The notes below the pieces were generated by a model that had not been told where the DNA came from, ran no database searches, and worked only from the letters and a program-made list of their open reading frames with translations. The translations under genes and the position numbers were made by a program. This document shows positions 1 through 10,772 of a stretch of 64,000 nucleotides of DNA, piece by piece. Origin of the DNA: Magnaporthiopsis rhizophila (Eukaryota; Ascomycota; Sordariomycetes; Magnaporthales; Magnaporthaceae); NCBI GenBank assembly GCA_003049465.1, contig PYSS01000147.1, positions 1 through 64,000 of the forward strand, given 5' to 3'. Numbering within the stretch: position 1 is the first letter of the stretch; each line of letters starts with the position of its first letter.

Positions 1-117
1 CCCCAAAGGTTTGTTCAAGTGATGGTGTTTTAATTGCACTAGTGTACAGCGTTAGCTTTCTCCGTATCGAGAATTTTAAGCTCATTGCTGCGGGGAACAC
101 TCCAAGTCCGTCATTTA

Positions 118-496
118 TCACTTGCCAGCAGGCTAGCGTGAAAAAAGGGGCGAGGAAGCGGAGACGAGAAGAGAGAGAAAAGGGGTAAGGAAGCAGTCTT
201 ACCCAGCAGACCTGGCCATCCTGTACAGGGAACGCATCCACGTTAGTAAGTTAAAATGATCGTCTTTAATCTGCCGTGCTCTCTCGTCCCCGGGAGAATT
301 GTGAGGCCGAAGCACTTACGGGGCAAGAGCCGAAAGAGTACGTAGTGCAGCCGCCGACCTTGACGCAGCAGCTGCCGCCGGTCTTGCAGTGCGGGTTGCC
401 CGTCTTGATGCCCTGCGAGTCGCAGGGCTTGTCGGCGAGCACGCCGGCGCCGGCGAGGCCAAGAAGGGCGATGACGAGGACGAATGGGTGCTGCAT
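118..496 (-). CDS. small secreted cysteine-rich protein (effector-like)
   Basis: Exon 1 (496-320) encodes a hydrophobic signal peptide ending near Leu20-Ala21, then a short mature chain with Cys at residues 25, 37, 43, 44, 50 and 58. The frame runs into a consensus GTAAGT donor at 319. The intron has a CTTACTAACG branch site and a TACAG acceptor, and leads to an 18-nt micro-exon (220-203) adding D-G-Q-V-C-W and a seventh Cys. A second GTAAGA donor follows. The last exon is uncertain: acceptor GCTAG (exon 132-118, adding PAGK and a stop) or a CCCGCAG acceptor further on near position 90. Full length would be about 66-70 aa. It resembles fungal small secreted cysteine-rich effectors or antifungal peptides in general form; I do not recognise the family. 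A TATA box lies about 140 nt upstream. Exon 1 is solid, the 3' structure is inferred. Confidence 0.65.
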
Positions 497-636
497 GTTG
501 CGAAGGTTTTCCTTTTTAAAAGCAGGGTCGCTTTGGTGAGTTTGGCTTTGGAAAGTTGTGAGAGTGGTTTTGTGAGCTTGGTGGTGGGTGGTGATGGTTG
601 GCCTGGAATGACGAGAAAGGCGGGCGGCGGCTCAGG

Positions 637-644
637 TTTTTATA
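637..644 (-). promoter_or_regulatory. TATA box of the cysteine-rich secreted protein gene
   Basis: TATAAAAA on the minus strand, about 140 nt upstream of the ATG at 496. The spacing suits a fungal promoter with a short 5' leader. Confidence 0.5.
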
Positions 645-696
645 CACGTTTCCCCGTGGCGATGCGTATTTTCGAATTGATAGTATCGCTATAAAA

Positions 697-2561
697 GATG
701 GCGGTGAAGTGTTTCCAAGGTCCTTGCTGAATAGTTAAGCGAATAAGAGGGGTTGATTAGTGGACGGACGGATAATTATCGGTTGCTAACGACTCTTAAA
801 GCTTAAAAGATTAACGGAGAATTAAGTGAAGGAAACCTCGGCCTGCCACCCTCGCTTAAAGCTTTTATACGAGAAGCGAACCGAGCCCCTTGTATCATTT
901 TACAGGTCCACAAACCCCTGCTTCACCCCGCTGTAACTGCGAGGCTTAAAAACTGCCAACCAGGACGCGTTGCGGGAGCCAGCGAGACTAGGAATTTTTG
1001 AACCGGGATGTCCCGGGGCGCGGCATAGGCCGCAGGCCGTGTCGTTCCATTGCATTACGGCGGCAGTTTCTTGTTAACAACTGCCGGTAAGTGATCCTGC
1101 CAAGCGAAAGCTTATTTTCTTAATAACGTTAACACAGCCCACAAGCAATAAGCGAGGATGCGGGGAAACACGATAATGGTCCTGTTTGGCAGGGATTATA
1201 ACTTTGTATACGGCCTCCTGTTCGGAGTTTGGATGACTCGTTCCAGCCGTGGGACGGGTATCGTATGGGCAACATCGAAGTGCCAAGCGGCAAAGGGGCA
1301 ATGTGGCTTCCAGATGTCAGGCAACGGGGTGTCACTTGCGTGTTCCTGGCATTCACCGCCACTCCGGCAAGGGACCAGGGGATGCTTTATGACAGCGAAG
1401 AGTCTACTACATCCCGCGTTGAATTCGGTGTGCACCCCGGAATCGGGCACGACAAAGGGCTCGACGCCTCGTCGCCCAACTTCTTAGAACGGGTGGTGCG
1501 GCGGCTTGCTGCTGCTGGGACGGAAACAAAATGATAACGAATGCTAAAAAATTTTACGCCCCCTTATAAACATCCCAAGGTCTGGCCAGATTTTAACTGT
1601 GAAACTATGTGTTGGAAGGCAGCTAAAGGTCACACGAGGCAATTTACGGAAGCGGTGGATCCACGACTTAGGGCACTGTGACGGGAGACAACGTCTCCCC
1701 GGCAGGGAGGCTCCAGCATGGAGGCTCCGGCAAGAAGATTACCAATTAGTAAAAAAGGATAATGGTTCCTTGCGAACTAAATAATAACCGTGGAAATGAG
1801 AATAAAAAAAAGTATAAAATTGCTAATAATAATAACACGCTTATTGTCACAAGGGTGCAATGCAGGCTTGGAGGGGATATCTCTTATTGAAGCTAATAAT
1901 CTGTTTATGGCCTTAAGAAATGCTTAAGGAAGCAGGATCTCTTGGAGAGGATTCAGGAGGGTAGCAAGGTTTATATAGGCCGTGCAGGGTTGGCCCGTGC
2001 CCGGGCCCTGGTCGTTACCCCACTTTGCCGGAAGGCCGATTAGCCGCCCTATTTCCGACGATTGGTCCGGCCGGCCCGGCCCTCTTGGTGCCTGAGGCCG
2101 GACGCCGGGAACCTCCGTGTGACACTTATATGCCGCCTCCCCTTTAAGCAACTTTAGGATTTGTCACGGCATTAATAAGGGCGAAAAGGCTGGGCTGTAA
2201 TAAACCCTTATAGTTAAATTGGCTATTTAAAGGTAAATGTTACAACCGGACACAACCAGGTGACGGGGGTCAGGAGGGCTGGGTCAAAATCTAACAAAAA
2301 CCTCATATCCCGCGCTGAAGCAGCCCGGGATTACGTATTTAATATTAGCAATATATTAATATATTAGCATGTTAACATATTACCAAATAATATATACGAT
2401 ATATAACATATTAATCATAATTATCGGAACAAGGTTGTGACGCAAACGTCAAACATCCTCAGGAGGGAGGGGAGGGGGGGAAGGAGGCAGGGGGCGAGAA
2501 AAGATACCAACGCCTGTAGGCAGTTGGCTCAAATGGATGGGACGTAACGAAGGAAAAAACG
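697..2561. other. decayed, partly AT-rich DNA without a supported gene
   Basis: No ORF here has convincing domain content. 1540-1960 and 2160-2430 are strongly TA-rich (2335-2430 is almost pure A/T with runs of ATATTA), while 1980-2120 is GC-rich. This alternation of AT-saturated and GC-rich patches is what RIP-decayed repeats look like. A possible coding scrap at 1229-1534 is listed separately. Confidence 0.5.
1229..1534 (+). pseudogene. possible C-terminal coding fragment, unknown family
   Basis: A 101-codon open frame with balanced, protein-like composition (segments such as VFLAFTATPARDQG and NFLERVVRRLAAAG) ends in TGA at 1534. There is no credible upstream continuation, and the flanks are AT-rich decayed DNA. 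It could be the 3' end of a lost gene or a chance ORF. I do not recognise it. Confidence 0.25.
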
Positions 2562-2653
<92 letters not shown>

Positions 2654-2654
2654 N
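2562..2654 (+). repeat. long poly-A tract ending in an ambiguous base (N)
   Basis: About 92 nt of A broken only by a single C at 2608, then an N at 2654, followed at once by normal GC-rich sequence. This may be a homopolymer-limited assembly join, or the poly-A tail of a LINE-type retroelement on the plus strand. No reverse transcriptase is visible upstream, so the assembly explanation is at least as likely. Confidence 0.8.
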
Positions 2655-3714
2655 GAAAGGACAACCAGCTGCGGAGCGAACTGGCGTCGGGCGACGGGAG
2701 ACGGGCGACGGCGATGGCGGCAACGGCGGCGACGACAGGCAGAGAGACGGCGCGGCGACAAAAGCGGGCGGCCGGGGAAAAGTGATGGCTGCGTTGAGGG
2801 AAAGACGAAAAAGAGGACGAGTAATGGAAGCGTTAATTATGAAATATGCCAGCAAAAAAGAAAGTGGGTGTTGGTAGGAGTGGGTACTCCTGTTTGACGG
2901 CTCGGAGCTCTCCAAAAGGGGTGAACAACGATCTCTATGATCTGGGAAAAGTCCTATTATTGTGCACAAGGAGGAAGGAATCTATCTGCTAAAGGTAGGG
3001 CATAGGACTGTCCTTTTGTAGCGCGGAGGCGATCGCCCAACGGGCGGTCCTCCGCTCTAGCCGCACAGGCCGATAGGCCCGTGCGGGATCCAGAGGGCCC
3101 CAGAGGGTCCCTCCATTCCGTCCTCCTTTCCGGATCGCACGCGCACGGAAATGCCTATTCCAACAGTGGGGCATATTTGGCCAAGCACCGTCCTTTGATT
3201 GATGTGACTGCAGCCCGGAGGCACCTTCCATCTAAAACCGAATTATCAACTTTTCTGGCAGTTATGTCCAGCGGCGGAGGCTTCCGGAATGCGGAGGACC
3301 GATAGGTCACCCCCACTCCGAGCCGCCTTTTTGAACTACAAGCAAGCGCAGGCCAAAGCGACATCCCCAACGAGCTTGCATAACGGAGGCCCAATCAACC
3401 GCATTAGCTCCACTGGTAACTGGCGTGTCGGGCCAAAAGCCTCTTAAATTGACGGGTTGGGTTGAGCCACCGTCCCTCTGTTATAAGTACCTGGGTAGTC
3501 GAACCGATTTCTCCTTGCCGTCCATATATGGCTTCCGGAGTTGATGGAATCCGGTATCTTTTCCCTTTTCTTTTTTTTCCTTTTTCTGCGTCATCTCCGT
3601 GATAAATGAGCGGCCATTCCTCTGTGTGAGGCATCATCTAACTTGAGCCCTAAGCTGCATGCGGAACCTGTACGCCAGGAATCGAAGCCAATGCGCCCGA
3701 AAGAGACACGTCCA
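2655..3714. other. intergenic, no gene recognised
   Basis: Mixed-composition sequence with only short ORFs. I saw no tRNA, rRNA or transposase signature. A pyrimidine-rich stretch (3556-3590) lies downstream of the carboxylesterase stop codon. Confidence 0.4.
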
Positions 3715-5683
3715 TCACTTATTGAGCCTCGCAGCTCTCACCGGGTCCCTCCAGAAAAGACACGCCTCCCTCCTTATGTCGTCCTTGCCGGCCATGGGGC
3801 CGTTGGGCCGGAAGACGAGCTGGTCCGCCGCCTCCGCGTCCAGCCCGTAGCCCTTGGGCTTGTACCTGGGCCACTCGGGCGTGCCGGGGTGGCGGTATTT
3901 ATTGGGATCACCTGAAAGAACGTAGCTTGCCACGTAAGCATGCTGCATTCTCGCGATCTCGGGGTACTGCACCGTCGGCTCGGCCCACGTGTAGGCGGCG
4001 TCGGTCGCGTGGGGGACGCCCTGCCAGGCAGGCTGCAAATTGGGCGTCTCCCAGACCATCTTCCAGACGGGCTGGCCTTCGACGGCCGGATAATAAGCAT
4101 TGGTCTGGCTGGGGCACTAGACCGCGGAGTATCCATCAGCAACGCCGCAAGCCGCTTAAAATGCGAAAAGGTGGAGACGACTCGTACATGGTAAGCGTAG
4201 TCCGTCCAGGCGGCGCTGAGACGGCTGTACTGGGTGCTATTAGGGCTATTAGAGTAGGGGCTGTCTGGGGTGAGCGGATCGGGGTAGAGCCGTTCTAACT
4301 CGGCCATATCTTCGTCGTTCATTCCCGGGGAGATATTGCGCATAAAGTCCAAGAATTGCTGGTTTGTTCCGAGGTTTCCTGGAATATAAAGCCGGGCCTC
4401 GTCGCGCGTGTTTGACGTCATGACAGGCACCTTGAAGAAGGTGCCGTTGGTGAATGAAGAAGTACCAGATCTCTCGAAAAGGGCGCCTCCGATCACAGGT
4501 TGCCAGGCCCATGTAATAGAATGTTCGGACGCTTTGAAAACGCCAACAGAAGCCGCCCTCATGTCGTCCAGCGGTGCTGTTTTAAGGCATGCCATTGTGG
4601 CGGCGTCGTCTTTGCTGCCCGCGCAGCCAATGCGCCCTAAAAAGTCACTGTACTGCCTCTTATACAGTGGGTAGTCCACGCCGGGGAAGGCCCTCGAAGT
4701 ACTGCTTCCCGACATGTAGTAGACCTGGGAAAACAGCGGCTTACTATCGTGGCTGTATCCGTGGACGTGTTGGATGCCTTATTCGAGTTAGCTTAGGTCA
4801 AGACTTAGGAAACCATTGCGGCACCAAGGATACACACCGACGCCGTGAGCACCTGCGCTCAAGCCAGCCAGGGTAACCTTGTCCCGATCGCCGCCAAAGG
4901 ACTCGATGTGTCTCTGTTGCGAAGGTAAGCAACTGGCCAGGGAACCTCCGTCTCATCTTTGTCACTTTGCTAGCCCGACACCGCTCACCTGGACGAACTC
5001 CAGGAAATGCCTGGTATCCCGGATTCCGAGGTTCAGCAGATCGGCGCGCTCAAAGGCATCGGCCGACGGAAAACCGAGGAAGCCGAGGCGATGATGGAAT
5101 GACACGTATACGATACCCCTGGGCGAGTTTGCGACGAAGGACGCGCCATCGAAAAGCTCCTGCCGTCCTCGGTTGAACGCGCCTAACTTGTGCAGTGGTT
5201 AGAGCCGTCAAGTCCGGTAGGCATCTCGACTCTACTTGTGCGTCATTCCGGATACATAACGCCCTATTTCATACCTCCAGGTATCCAGACAATGACGGGC
5301 AACTTCTCGTCGAGGGGTATGCCCGGCGTACGGAAGACGCTGAACTGCAGGCACGCCTCGGACTGCAGCTCCTTGGGTAGAGCAGCCGTCAGGGCTTGAG
5401 GACAGGCCGGCGGCATTTTATTCGCAGCCTTTACTCCCTCAAACGGCAACGGCCAGTCGACGGGCTGCAGACGGCCTTCGCCAACCGGCTGCGTCGCATA
5501 GTCCATGCCCAGCCACGCGTCGACGGCGGAAGGCATGGCGACGCCGCTGATAGTCTTGTCAATCGAGATTCCTGAGAAGACGCCGTATTCCTGAAGTGTC
5601 ACGAGTGGCACGGCGCGAGGACCGACTGGGCCGGCGAGGGCCGGGAGGCCCAGGGTGACAGATAATAGCGTCAAGAGCTTCAT
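3715..5683 (-). CDS. secreted type-B carboxylesterase/lipase
   Basis: Five exons: 5683-5275, 5182-4989, 4913-4838, 4777-4188 and 4116-3715. They join in frame to 556 aa, the usual size for fungal family members. The start at 5683 (MKLLTLLSV) gives a clean signal peptide; an ATG nine codons upstream does not. Type-B landmarks are in order: oxyanion-hole segment WIPGGAF, nucleophile elbow GLSAG (Ser220), acid Glu353 in SNTRDEARLY, and catalytic His459 in GVPHATDAAY. The introns are 56-92 nt with good donors (GTATGA, GTGAGC, GTGTGT, GTACGA). The protein should be an extracellular serine esterase acting on carboxylic esters or lipids; the substrate cannot be told. All catalytic residues are present and no frame is broken. 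Confidence 0.88.
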
Positions 5684-6119
5684 GCTGGGCGGGTTGGAAG
5701 TAACAGGCAAGGTGAGGAGACCCAGGGCGGGCAGTGCCTCTTTATTTCCAGACTTTGCCTAGCCGACACCCCGCCCGCGGTGATTCAGTGGAGCATCGAG
5801 GTGCGGCTGGTAACCAGCGGGTCGTTGTTCCTATCGCGACGGGCGCATCAGGTCCACGGCCGGGCGTCTTCCCCGCACAAGGCCCCGCTGGTGAGATGGT
5901 TTCGACCCATTTCGGGCTTGTCTATCGCAAGATCCACCGCCGATGAACCATACCCTGGTCGCCATCGAGTTTCCGCGGGGCAAGCACAGGTGTTCGGCCA
6001 TTGGAGAAGCGAGTGCGGACGTGCCGATGCCGGACAGCGAGGGAAGAAACTGGGAGCGACGGAGCACGAGCATCACAGCGAAAACGGTAAACCCAACACG
6101 GACGATTTATTGGGCACAT
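5684..6119. other. intergenic between carboxylesterase and helicase-like gene
   Basis: This holds the carboxylesterase promoter and the 3' flank of the helicase-like gene. No coding signal or clear TATA box was seen. Confidence 0.5.
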
Positions 6120-7689
6120 TTAGCCCCTATCAACTCGGGCGGTAGTCACCCGGCCCCTCTGGTGGGGCTTGCGGTGGAGGTACCTGAGGAATGTGACGTT
6201 GGTAAACCTCCCAGCATCGACCTCCATCGCCCCCTTTCCTGGCACCGCGAGATCCCCACAGGTAAAAATATCTCCCACGAGGGCCAGGCCCGACTTTTGC
6301 CTCGTGATGGAAACATTAAGCCTAGTTGTGCGACTTGCGGTTAGCCGTGTACGAATTGCGGTCTTGTTTGTCTGCAGTCACATACCTGTTGGCCTGGGCG
6401 GTGAAGCCAGGGCCCCCGAACCGGTCCGTAGCGAACACGATGACAACAATATCGGCCTCTTGGCCTTGAATGCTGTCTATCGTGGCACATGGCCGCATCT
6501 CTTCCAGTACCTCGAACTCGAAGCTCCTCCTCATCTCGTTGAGGAGGTCGACGCTCGACTTGTACGGCGACAAGACGGCCATGTTGCGGACCAGGTCACG
6601 CTTGTTGCCGCCGTACTGGCGAACAAAGCCGGCCAGCAGGCGGAGCGCAACGTTGTTCTGATCCTCGCTTTTCCTGGACCCGGTGAGGGGATCCCGGTGC
6701 ACGCGCGCGCCATCCGCGTGGAGGAAGAAGGGCCAGTGGGTGCCCGCCGGCGGCGCCTTGAGACCGGGGTACCTGCGCCGCACGAACTGCTCAAACTCCA
6801 CTCCGAGCTGCCGTGCCGGGTTGCCTATGGCGCACGTTGCCGCGTACGTCATGGGCAAGTCGGAGTAGAACCTAGATGCGGTCAGCACTGTGCCTATTGT
6901 GTCCGATGTCGGCAGTTGTACTTACAGTTCGCGGGCCAGGTCGAACATGCCCATGTCCATGCGGAACTGCTGCCGCTGCCGCCAAATCGGGTGGCCATGC
7001 GAGATGACAAACGCCAACGCAGACACCGCCGTCTTGGCAAACCGGTTGATGGGCGTGCCGTCGTCGTGCACATCCTGGGCCGATATGATCGTCGGCAAGA
7101 GTTGCCTCCCGTCACCAGCCAAGATACACGGCAACAACCGGTTGCCCCACGTTTGAAATAAATCATGACTGATGGGCGCTAGCGCTCCTGTTAGACACGA
7201 GATCGTGAGCGGGGCAAAGCGTATAGCTTACAGGTGCATGTTGGCGGCCTCATCAACCGCGATGACATCCGCATGGGCGAGCCACCACTCGGCGAACGGA
7301 GTGTCCCCCTTGACACCGCCCTTGGCTTGGGTGGTCACTTTGACCAAGGTGGGCGTCGTAAAAAGTGCTTGGGCGTTGGCGATTATGTCCAAACACCACC
7401 CCTCGAAGCACTTCCTATCGGGGATGTTGTCTTCCCCGAGGGCCTCGAACTCCGCCCAGGAGATCTCCTCACGGACGAGCTTGGCGAAATTGTGGCCAGG
7501 AGCCCCAACCAGCACCTTGCCGCGGATCTTGTCGAGTATATAGCTGTCTGCGGGGGTGCTGTCCCGCACGAGAGGGCTCCCGAGTGCTAATAGTACCCAG
7601 TAAAACCCAGGTTTAGGAGATACCAGTTTGCCATGAACCAATGGCTTTCGCTTATGGGACGCATACATTTCATCAGGCATGAAATCCAA
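6120..7689 (-). CDS. superfamily-1 (AAA_11/AAA_12, Upf1/NAM7-type) helicase-like protein, no visible Walker A
   Basis: Exons 7689-7232, 7168-6926, 6871-6386 and 6321-6120 join in frame to 462 aa. Motifs run in SF1 order: post-motif-I strand KVLVGAPGHN, motif II AVDEAAN (Asp146-Glu147), motif III LAGDGRQLLP (about 170-178), motif V SIQGQEADIVV and motif VI LNVSITRQKSG near the C terminus. The three introns (GTAAGC, GTAAGT, GTATGT donors) each repair an otherwise broken motif, which supports the model. Upstream of KVLV no GxxGxGK[ST] can be found; the aligned place holds GSPLVRDST. Either the N-terminal start is wrong, the gene is 5'-truncated, or the P-loop is degenerate. The 827-codon ORF immediately upstream on the same strand may belong to the same transcript. 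ATPase activity is therefore doubtful. Confidence 0.7.
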
Positions 7690-7693
7690 TGGA

Positions 7694-10177
7694 TTACCGA
7701 TATTTCAGTAGCGGACACTGTAACACTGGATAAAGCCAAACAACTCCCAAGCCAAAAGCCAACACCAACGCAGGCCATCCGGTCTTCATCTGCTGGCCAT
7801 GGTGGCGGTGACCGACGGACAGGCAAAGGGGGCTCCCATGCGCGACATCAATGGGCAGGCAGAGAAACTCCGTATGCTTGATCTGAAGCCCCTTTTTGAT
7901 GTCGTTGCTGCCGCAGTCCATCACCCTGATGACGACCTGCAAAATGCATTCTATGAAAATGGTGACGAGGGTATCAATGATCGGGTGGCAGCGGTTGCAA
8001 TTTCCGGCCATTCTCCGAAGCCGAGTACTAAAGAACAGGTGGCACGGCATCCAACCCCATTCTTCCGGCATCCAGTCCTCTAGACCGATAAACGGGCAGC
8101 CATCCCTTCCCTTGGGAAGCCTGACCTTGGCCCAATCCTCGATGTCTTCGATAATTGGCTCGGCTGCTTTTTGGAACTCGGCGGCCGCGACAACGCTGCT
8201 TTTCTTCCGTTGAGGTCGCTTCGGGAAACTGCCCTTCCGGAATAGCTTGAAACGGGTGCCGCAAAAAGTATCGAATCTGGCCTGGAAATCGACATCCGGA
8301 CTGCCTGGATGGAACTCGCCAGATTGCCATTCCTGCTTCGCATACTCTAGCTTGCCGTTAAGCAGTCGCATGTCGGTCCGACTTGCCTTCATCCGCGGGA
8401 ATTTCTGTCGAATCGCGGTGAGGCGCCTGCAATCTCCGACGAGCTTGATGACATTGAGCTGCCGAGAGGTTTTGTCACATGTCGGCCACTCCTTGACGAA
8501 TGTCCCAACCAATGCTAACACGGCGGGCAGATTGCACATTTTGGCAAAGTTCAGGCACAGCTCGATCACCCACAAATTGCCCGGCGTGTGCAATGCGAGC
8601 TTGTCCGAAACACCCAGGAGACGGCCGACCGGGAATGCTGCGTCGAAACTCGGGGTAAGCGGATCCTCCTTCCCGATCGCAAGCGGCCTAGTGATCCCAG
8701 TCGAGGCGCTTGTCCACGTCGCCTGGCCTTCCTCGTTACCCAATCGGCTTTGTAACATTGACGTTGCGGCGCTGATTATTACCGTCTGGCTCTCTTTGGA
8801 AACACCTTCCTCCCTGAGAAGGTTCCTAAGGCGCGTGAGTAGAGCTGACCGATCAATGACGGGGAGGTCGACACATGTCGGACAATCGCGGAGGCCCGAG
8901 TGTATCGACGACGGCCTTAGAAACCGGCATGGAGTCCATTTGCCACACCAGCTGCAAGGATGCCTCGCATCTGGCTCCTCTCGGTCTTGGCCTGGACAGC
9001 GATGGGGCGTGGGGTCGCCGCGCTTGATAGCGGCGTTGGTCTCGTCCGCCTCTTTGGCCATCGCCATCCATGCGTCATGCAAGCTGGTTGTCGCTGCCCA
9101 GGTGGAATAGCCGGCCTGCACTGCTGAGAATGTCCAGGCTATGTCCTTCGCCTTGATCTTGACACTTGGCAGGTAAACGCCAAATCTCCGAAACCAAGAT
9201 ATTGGCGTTAGGGCAAGGCTCCCAGAACTTGATCGATCAACACCTAGCAAAGCGTGCCCGTTGCACACTTTGCGCGGCTCCGGTCCCCCTTGATATCGTA
9301 TCAGCAGCAGGTGTTTAAGCTGGTCGAGCTCCTGCAGGGTTACCAGGGGGGCAAACTTTAGGGCCTCCTCGTAATACAGCCATAGGAACTGTTCCATCAG
9401 CTTGACTTTGGCTAGAGACGGATAATGCGGTCGCTCATGGTCGTAATTGCCGTTTGTAAACTTCGACGACATGTCGCTCAGTCCGCAACTGACACCCGGG
9501 TCTCGGATGCTTAAACTAAAGGCAGGGAAAATGTCACCATCCCTGATATACGATGCAGAAACCAGGAGTTGTGAGGTCGTAAAAGTTAAGGATATCGGGT
9601 CGAACCGGGGGAAAAGTTTTGTTAGCGCGTAACAGGAGCGTGATGGTAATCTTTCCGCCACTCCGCTACACGCTATCCGGGGACGGTCAGGGAAAAGCTT
9701 GGTCCAGGCTGCACACATAAAGGTATGCAAGGCGGATCTTGATACATGGCCAAACCCTCCAGTCGCACGGCTAACACCCTCAGTGGGGCAGCTGATGTCA
9801 TCTATATTGGCAAGTTTGCTGAATGCGTCAACCAGCAAACCGCAAAGTCGTTCAGCGTCGTCGAGGCTGCATGCCGACTGGTTCCAACGGCAGAAGTAAC
9901 GCATCTCTGGGTCTTGTCTCGCAAACAGCGCCCAAAAGTCCGTCGGTGGATATCTGCTGTGGCGCCCGGTTCCCGTTGTCACTGGTACCACGTGCGGCTC
10001 GTACTGCCAAATCGGGTTGAGGGCAGCAATCCGGTCCCATGGGTCCAGACCCTCGCCATCCTGCCACCGCTGCACGATGGGAGCTAGGTCACCGGTGTAT
10101 TTGAACTCGTGCTTGGCCAGCTCGTCCTCGATCTCCTCGAGCCTTTGGCGGACCCAGTCCTCGTTGGAAACACGCAT
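7694..10177 (-). CDS. large unknown protein with Cys/His cluster, adjacent to helicase-like gene
   Basis: This is a single uninterrupted 827-codon frame, far too long for chance at this composition. The N terminus is hydrophilic and helical (EDWVRQRLEEIEDELAKHE). Around residues 403-437 lies a possible zinc-binding cluster (HPCSWCGKWTPC followed by DCPTC), with another CNRCHP near 727. I recognise no domain. It stops only a few nucleotides before the helicase-like frame, so it may be the N-terminal part of one long gene whose joining intron I cannot place, or a separate upstream gene. The last about 40 residues read less like protein and may be intron or frame run-on. Introns that keep the frame open cannot be excluded. 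Confidence 0.55.
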   Translation of the reverse strand: MRVSNEDWVRQRLEEIEDELAKHEFKYTGDLAPIVQRWQDGEGLDPWDRIAALNPIWQYEPHVVPVTTGTGRHSRYPPTDFWALFARQDPEMRYFCRWNQSACSLDDAERLCGLLVDAFSKLANIDDISCPTEGVSRATGGFGHVSRSALHTFMCAAWTKLFPDRPRIACSGVAERLPSRSCYALTKLFPRFDPISLTFTTSQLLVSASYIRDGDIFPAFSLSIRDPGVSCGLSDMSSKFTNGNYDHERPHYPSLAKVKLMEQFLWLYYEEALKFAPLVTLQELDQLKHLLLIRYQGGPEPRKVCNGHALLGVDRSSSGSLALTPISWFRRFGVYLPSVKIKAKDIAWTFSAVQAGYSTWAATTSLHDAWMAMAKEADETNAAIKRGDPTPHRCPGQDREEPDARHPCSWCGKWTPCRFLRPSSIHSGLRDCPTCVDLPVIDRSALLTRLRNLLREEGVSKESQTVIISAATSMLQSRLGNEEGQATWTSASTGITRPLAIGKEDPLTPSFDAAFPVGRLLGVSDKLALHTPGNLWVIELCLNFAKMCNLPAVLALVGTFVKEWPTCDKTSRQLNVIKLVGDCRRLTAIRQKFPRMKASRTDMRLLNGKLEYAKQEWQSGEFHPGSPDVDFQARFDTFCGTRFKLFRKGSFPKRPQRKKSSVVAAAEFQKAAEPIIEDIEDWAKVRLPKGRDGCPFIGLEDWMPEEWGWMPCHLFFSTRLRRMAGNCNRCHPIIDTLVTIFIECILQVVIRVMDCGSNDIKKGLQIKHTEFLCLPIDVAHGSPLCLSVGHRHHGQQMKTGWPALVLAFGLGVVWLYPVLQCPLLKYR

Positions 10178-10697
10178 GGCTTTCCTCCCGGCCGAAGCTG
10201 GGCATTATGTTATATATTAGTCGCTATATAAATGCGTGTTTGATAGCAGGCTTGCACACCGGGCGGAATGAACGCAAAATTACAAAGCGCACTGTTTATC
10301 AAAATGCACCCATCACACGCTTGCAGGATAATCGAGCCAGGCGTTCATTGCGGGGCACCAAAGTGGGCTGAGTGCGTGTCAGGGGCATCAATTTTGTGAC
10401 GGGCGGTGAACAGTTAGGCCGGCCTGTCACTAACACTTGAACCTCTTCTTGAGCAGAGGCTGACAGTGGTGCGGCCCAAAATGGACACACCCCACCTACA
10501 TCACCGCTCGCCATCATAATCATCAATAACAGCTGCAGTGCCGCTAGCACGAAGCCACACTTGCGATGGGTTTCACACGGGACCGGACTGGGCATGATCA
10601 CATTACACACTTGCGGGCACCACCAGACGACTTGCTGATACACACTGAACTGCGTCGCTGACGCTATAGCACACTGGGAAGAAACATCGTGGTACCG
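10178..10697. other. intergenic upstream of the 827-codon ORF
   Basis: This presumably contains the promoter of the minus-strand unknown gene. Nothing specific was recognised; the first about 40 nt are TA-rich. Confidence 0.4.
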
Positions 10698-10772
10698 GTG
10701 TCACTGACACTGGCTCACTCAATAGGAATTATCCAACAGCATCGCTGACACTGCTCACTCAATAGGAAATCC
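10698..10772 (+). repeat. two imperfect tandem copies of an about 45-nt unit
   Basis: The motif TGACACTG(G)CTCACTCAATAGGAA occurs at about 10702 and again at about 10746. The repeat carries the stop codon that ends the low-complexity ORF on the minus strand, so that ORF's C terminus is repeat-derived. Confidence 0.6.

Noticed and set aside
2449..2969. ORFs encoding poly-Phe or poly-Lys
   Set aside because: Homopolymer artefacts of the poly-A tract, which also contains an N.
3000..3650. Possible rDNA fragment
   Set aside because: Several words looked familiar, but I could not match any conserved 18S or 28S core segment.
4117..4187. Apparent frameshift near the carboxylesterase C terminus
   Set aside because: A 71-nt intron (GTACGA to TCTAG) joins the frames in phase and restores the segment leading to the catalytic His.
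6169..7161. 330-codon plus-strand ORF
   Set aside because: Antisense shadow of the helicase-like gene, whose motifs are clear on the minus strand.
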